Source of the DNA: Acinetobacter sp. C32I
GTDB lineage: Bacteria > Pseudomonadota > Gammaproteobacteria > Pseudomonadales > Moraxellaceae
Assembly (NCBI RefSeq): GCF_023702715.1
Contig: NZ_CP098480.1
Location: 3,038,001-3,102,000, forward strand
Reading direction: 5' to 3'
Length of the DNA: 64,000 nucleotides
Shown: positions 60,652 through 64,000 of the stretch, in pieces
How positions within the stretch are numbered: the stretch's first letter is position 1
Layout of the letters: every line of letters begins with the position of its first letter
The notes under the pieces: model-generated
The model's input: the letters and a program-made list of their open reading frames with translations, nothing else
The model's database searches: none
Told to the model about the DNA's origin: nothing
Position numbers and translations under genes: made by a program

Positions 60652-61493
60652 GCATTAAAACGCATGGATAAATCAACTGCACGTACGTCTTTGGTCAATA
60701 CGCCCATTGAAATGTAGTCCACGCCAGTGGTTGCCACTTCGCGTAAATTGTCGATAGTGATGTTGCCAGACGCTTCTAATTTACAACGCCCCGCCACATG
60801 TTTGACTGCATCAATCATCTGCTGCTGGCTAAAGTTATCCAGCATTACAATATCCGCACCTGCTTCAAGCGCTTGATTGAGTTCATCCCAAGTTTCGACT
60901 TCCACTTCGACTGGTTTACCGGGTGCAATCTCATGTGCTTTGCGAATCGCTTGTGCAATGCCACCTGCGGCCATGATGTGATTTTCTTTAATTAAAAAGG
61001 CATCAAACAAACCTAAACGGTGATTTTGTCCACCGCCGATGGCAACAGCATATTTTTGTGCAATGCGTAGGCCCGGCAAGGTCTTGCGAGTATCAAGCAG
61101 TTTGGTATGTAAACCTTCTAGTTGTTGAACATAGCTTGCTGTTTTCGTTGCAACCGCAGACAGCGTTTGAATAAAGTTTAAAGCAGGGCGTTCTACAGTG
61201 AGCAAACTACGTGCAGAACCAGCAAGCTTTAAGAAAGCTTCATTTGCCGCAACAACATCACCTTCCTGTTTTAACCAAGTCACTTGAACTGAGCTGTCAT
61301 AGGCTTGAATTAAGGCATTGACCCAAGGCTGACCCGCCAATACCATCTCTTCACGACTAATAATGGTGGCTGTGGCTTGTTCATCGGCTGGTGTGAGCAG
61401 GGCAGTGATATCGCCATCGCCAATATCTTCCTGTAATGCTTGTTGAATATTGATTTGAATAGATTGTTCAAGCAAAGATTGAGGAATACTCAT
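60648..61493 (-). CDS. nadC: nicotinate-nucleotide pyrophosphorylase (carboxylating)
   Basis: About 281 residues. Converts quinolinate and PRPP to nicotinate mononucleotide for NAD synthesis. Blocks: EDIGDGDITALL, ERPALNFIQTLSAVATKT, LLDTRKTLPGLRIAQKYAVAIGGGQNHRLGLFDAFLIKENHI, VEVEVETWDELNQAL. The start at 61493 (MSIPQSLL) fits family length; the upstream 23-codon extension runs into a MITE-like element and is spurious. The element sits 46 bases upstream, so the native promoter may have been altered. Confidence 0.95.
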   Translation of the reverse strand: MSIPQSLLEQSIQINIQQALQEDIGDGDITALLTPADEQATATIISREEMVLAGQPWVNALIQAYDSSVQVTWLKQEGDVVAANEAFLKLAGSARSLLTVERPALNFIQTLSAVATKTASYVQQLEGLHTKLLDTRKTLPGLRIAQKYAVAIGGGQNHRLGLFDAFLIKENHIMAAGGIAQAIRKAHEIAPGKPVEVEVETWDELNQALEAGADIVMLDNFSQQQMIDAVKHVAGRCKLEASGNITIDNLREVATTGVDYISMGVLTKDVRAVDLSMRFNA

Positions 61494-61534
61494 ACCAGTT
61501 CCAGTGTATGTTTGACTAAAAAACGTGTGCAATA

Positions 61535-61824
61535 TAATAGGGTCTATTGACATTTCAACCATGCATTGCGTTATTGGCTAAAACAACATAAACAAGGCAT
61601 GAAATGTAGGCAATGGCGCCACCCTTGTCAAGTTTCATAACGCTGTTTATGGCGGGTTTAGCCATAACCCTCTGGGACAGGAATATTTTTTGCCGCTCCT
61701 GCGTTATAACTTGACTCATTTAGAATGACTAAATTTCGCAAGTCATGCCTTGTATCGTCTAAAAATATTCTCTGTCGCAATGAGAGCTATAGCTCGTAAG
61801 GTGAAATGTTAATAGACCCTAATA
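61535..61824. mobile_element. MITE-like element with TAATA target duplication
   Basis: 280 bp (61540-61819) bounded by inverted ends: left GGGTCTATTGACATTTCA..., right end reading inward GGGTCTATTAACATTTCA... (one mismatch in 18). Both sides are flanked by the direct repeat TAATA (61535-61539 and 61820-61824). Internal subterminal repeats: ACAAGGCATGA at about 61592 and its complement at 61743, CATTGCG near both ends, and AAATATTC-type arms. No ORF for a transposase. Sits between divergent nadC and ampD. Confidence 0.78.
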
Positions 61825-61920
61825 CCCTCCCTGTAAAAAATACGTATTTGATCTCGATTATTCTGGAGAAAGCATGTCAAAATGGGCGAGATAAATATTA
61901 AATTGCTGATTCGAGTCCTA

Positions 61921-62514
61921 ATGCAACACGCTAGATTTGCTCAAGTACAAGATGGAATCTTAGAGGGCGCAACTCAAATTGCCTCGCCTAATTTTAATGC
62001 ACGCCCTGCCGATACCGAGATCCAATTGATCGTTATTCATAATATTAGTTTGCCGCCCTCACAGTTCGGCGGAGGCTATATTCAGCAATTCTTTCAGAAC
62101 CAATTGGATTGGTCTGTACATCCTTATTTTCAAACCATTGAAGGGATGCAGGTCTCTGCGCATCTATTAATTTTGCGCACAGGTGAAGTGATTCAGTTTG
62201 TGAATTTTAATGATCGCTCGTGGCATGCAGGTCGTTCCAGTTACCTTGCACAAAAAGAATGTAATGATTATTCGATTGGGATTGAGCTGGAAGGGAGTGA
62301 TGATTTGCCTTTTGAGCCTGAACAATATCAAGCTTTGGTTGAAGTGGTCGGTACTTTGCAACAGGCTTATCCAAAGATTCAACATCATATTGCAGGTCAT
62401 TCCGACATTGCGCCAAAACGTAAAACCGATCCTGGGGAACACTTTGATTGGCAATTATTCCGAAATTTGCTTGCTCAACAAAAATTAGCCGAAAAAACAG
62501 CATCGAATTTATAA
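61921..62514 (+). CDS. ampD: 1,6-anhydro-MurNAc-L-alanine amidase AmpD
   Basis: About 197 residues. Cytoplasmic zinc amidase that removes the peptide from anhydro-MurNAc during wall recycling; its loss derepresses ampC where AmpR is present. Hallmarks: LIVIHNISLPPSQFGGGYI, RSWHAGRSSY, NDYSIGIELEGSDDLPF, IAGHSDIAPKRKTDPG (zinc ligands His, His, Asp). The start at 61921 aligns with E. coli AmpD; an in-frame ATG at 61882 behind GGAGAA would add 13 residues and is possible. Begins about 100 bases after the MITE. Confidence 0.94.
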   Translation: MQHARFAQVQDGILEGATQIASPNFNARPADTEIQLIVIHNISLPPSQFGGGYIQQFFQNQLDWSVHPYFQTIEGMQVSAHLLILRTGEVIQFVNFNDRSWHAGRSSYLAQKECNDYSIGIELEGSDDLPFEPEQYQALVEVVGTLQQAYPKIQHHIAGHSDIAPKRKTDPGEHFDWQLFRNLLAQQKLAEKTASNL

Positions 62515-62585
62515 TTTCACAACGAAATCTATTCGGACTTTCATTACAATAACGCTTTTTAAAAGATAAGCCGTAGGTGAATGCG

Positions 62586-64000
62586 ATGGCATTGTGGCGA
62601 TCGACTGTAATTGTCAGTGCAATGACGATGTTATCTCGAGTATTGGGTTTAGTCCGTGATGTGGTGCTACTCAATGTATTTGGTGCAGGTAAGGACTTCG
62701 ATACCTTCGTTGTTGCCTTTCGTATTCCCAACTTTTTTCGGCGCTTATTTGCGGAAGGGGCTTTTTCTCAGGCTTTCATTCCTGTTCTGACTGAATATAA
62801 GACCAGCCGTGCCCATGCCGAAGTCCAGATTCTGATTAGTCGGGTGTTTGGCTGTTTGCTCACGGCGATGTCCTTATTGACCTTTGTGGCGATGGTTGCT
62901 GCACCCGCGATTATTTATTTATATGCGCCGGGTTTCCATAACGATCCAGAGAAATTCGATCTTGCCGTGGACATGTTCCGCCTGACCATTCCCTACTTAA
63001 TGTTCATGTCATTGACGGCTTTTGCCAGCAGTATCCTCAACAGTTATGGCTCATTTGCTTCACCAGCATTTTCACCTGTATTGCTGAATGTGGCGATGAT
63101 TGCTGGAGCGTGGTGGTTAACGCCGTATATGGCGGAGCCGATCATGGCGCTAGGTTGGGCGGTGGTTGCAGCGGGTGTTTTACAATTAGCGATTCAAATT
63201 CCTGAATTATGGAAAAAGAATTTACTGATTCCACCTAAAGTCGATTTTAAACATGAAGGTGTAGACCGTATTTTAAAACTGATGTTACCCGCCTTGTTTG
63301 GTGTCTCGGTGACTCAGATTAACTTATTGCTCAACACCATTTGGGCATCGTTTATGCAAGATGGTTCGGTATCGTGGTTATACAGTGCTGAGCGCATGAC
63401 CGAGTTACCCCTAGGACTCATTGGAGTGGCGATTGGTACAGTGATTTTACCTTCGTTATCTGCACGTCATGCCGAGCAGGATCAGACCAAGTTTAGAAGC
63501 ATGATTGATTGGGCAGCCAAGGTGATTATGTTGGTCGGTATTCCTGCCAGTATCGCGCTATTTATGCTCTCGACCCCAATTATTCAAGCCTTGTTCCAGC
63601 GCGGTGAATTTACCGTGGAAGATACGCGAATGACAGCATTGGCCTTGCAATGTATGAGTGCAGGGGTAATCTCATTTATGTTGATTAAAGTCTTTGCGCC
63701 AGGCTTCTATGCACAGCAAGATACCAAAACCCCAGTCCGTGTTGGCTTAATGGCGGTTGCAGCCAATGCCATTTTAAACGTGGTGTTTATAGGCTTGTTT
63801 AAGTTGATCGATTGGCAAGCAGAGCATATGGCACTGGCACTGGCATCTTCAGGGTCTGCTCTGGTCAATGCGGGGATGCTATATTTCTATTTGCATAAAC
63901 GTAATATTTATCGTTTTGGTGCGCATTGGAAGAAACTGGTATTTCAATATGCGGTTGCCAATATCACCATGATTGCAGCACTTTGGTATGGTTTAACCTG
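62586..64000 (+). CDS. murJ: lipid II flippase MurJ, 3' end outside window
   Basis: Frame open from ATG 62586 to the window end, 471 codons seen. Starts MALWRSTVIVSAMTMLSRVLGLVRDVVLLNVFGAG and continues RIPNFFRRLFAEGAFSQAFIPV, both diagnostic of MurJ; many membrane segments follow, with WLYSAERMTELPLGLIGVAIGTVILPSLS and PGFYAQQDTKTPVRVG in the second half. It exports lipid II for peptidoglycan synthesis. The ribosome site is TAGGTGA. Confidence 0.97.
   Translation, partial: MALWRSTVIVSAMTMLSRVLGLVRDVVLLNVFGAGKDFDTFVVAFRIPNFFRRLFAEGAFSQAFIPVLTEYKTSRAHAEVQILISRVFGCLLTAMSLLTFVAMVAAPAIIYLYAPGFHNDPEKFDLAVDMFRLTIPYLMFMSLTAFASSILNSYGSFASPAFSPVLLNVAMIAGAWWLTPYMAEPIMALGWAVVAAGVLQLAIQIPELWKKNLLIPPKVDFKHEGVDRILKLMLPALFGVSVTQINLLLNTIWASFMQDGSVSWLYSAERMTELPLGLIGVAIGTVILPSLSARHAEQDQTKFRSMIDWAAKVIMLVGIPASIALFMLSTPIIQALFQRGEFTVEDTRMTALALQCMSAGVISFMLIKVFAPGFYAQQDTKTPVRVGLMAVAANAILNVVFIGLFKLIDWQAEHMALALASSGSALVNAGMLYFYLHKRNIYRFGAHWKKLVFQYAVANITMIAALWYGLT

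Overview
The window is ordinary chromosomal DNA of a gammaproteobacterium, almost certainly an Acinetobacter. The evidence is the low-GC coding style, a Moraxellaceae-type 16S/23S sequence, and gene neighbourhoods that I recall as typical of the genus (ribF-ileS-lspA-fkpB, purEK, an ssu sulfonate cluster, ubiG-mupP-yciK, a desT-like regulator facing a desaturase operon). Two sequences matching the ParB-binding parS consensus, a complete rRNA operon and several perfect DnaA boxes suggest an origin-proximal location; this is inference. I see no prophage, CRISPR array, transposase gene or plasmid module. Mobile DNA is limited to one 280-bp MITE-like element, plus repeat-rich intergenic DNA.

Layout. 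1-3.7 kb: a four-gene operon (acyl-CoA dehydrogenase, APH-type kinase, histidine phosphatase, SDR) resembling a split ACAD11 pathway. 3.8-4.9 kb: an orphan possible nuclease-fold protein and a hairpin-rich noncoding element ending in a terminator. 4.9-9.3 kb: mpl, two small genes, purE-purK. 9.3-11.1 kb: a desaturase gene embedded in AATTTAAA-type repeats, a 69-bp direct repeat and DnaA boxes. 11.1-12.9 kb: an MltB-like lytic transglycosylase and a hypothetical gene. 13-16.9 kb: three tandem paralogous matrixin-type proteases whose catalytic domain is split by a glutamine-rich coiled coil. 17-25.4 kb: metallo-beta-lactamase-fold proteins, dnaK, grpE (both with heat-shock-like promoters), a LysR regulator, a small lipoprotein, an HSL-type hydrolase and a periplasmic cyclophilin.

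25.5-31.3 kb is an rRNA operon (16S, tRNA-Ile, tRNA-Ala, 23S, 5S) with promoter, processing stalks, a duplicated leader motif and a terminator. 31.4-41.3 kb: a DapB-like protein, an ATPase, an FMN reductase, the fkpB-lspA-ileS cluster, ribF, a TDT transporter, a nucleosidase and a small secreted protein with a gene remnant beside it. 41.7-47.3 kb: a TetR regulator and an alkanesulfonate operon with two substrate-binding lipoproteins. 47.7-52.7 kb: argA, an RcnB-like protein, yciK-mupP-ubiG, dsbA. 52.7-56.7 kb: a TetR regulator with a clear palindrome, then a DesT/FabR-like repressor facing a reductase-desaturase operon whose promoter carries three operator palindromes. 56.7-64 kb: rph, a 45-residue lipoprotein, a Tat-exported phospholipase C, small membrane proteins, nadC, the MITE, ampD and the start of murJ.

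Two functional threads run through the window. One is peptidoglycan turnover and recycling (mltB-like, mpl, mupP, ampD, murJ). The other is fatty-acid modification and turnover (the ACAD operon, two desaturases and their repressor). The most unusual items are the triple split matrixins, the perfect parS palindrome that doubles as a terminator stem, the hairpin-rich element at 4.5-4.9 kb, the repeat field around the first desaturase, the three-way-junction RNA candidate after the small lipoprotein, and the MITE beside nadC.
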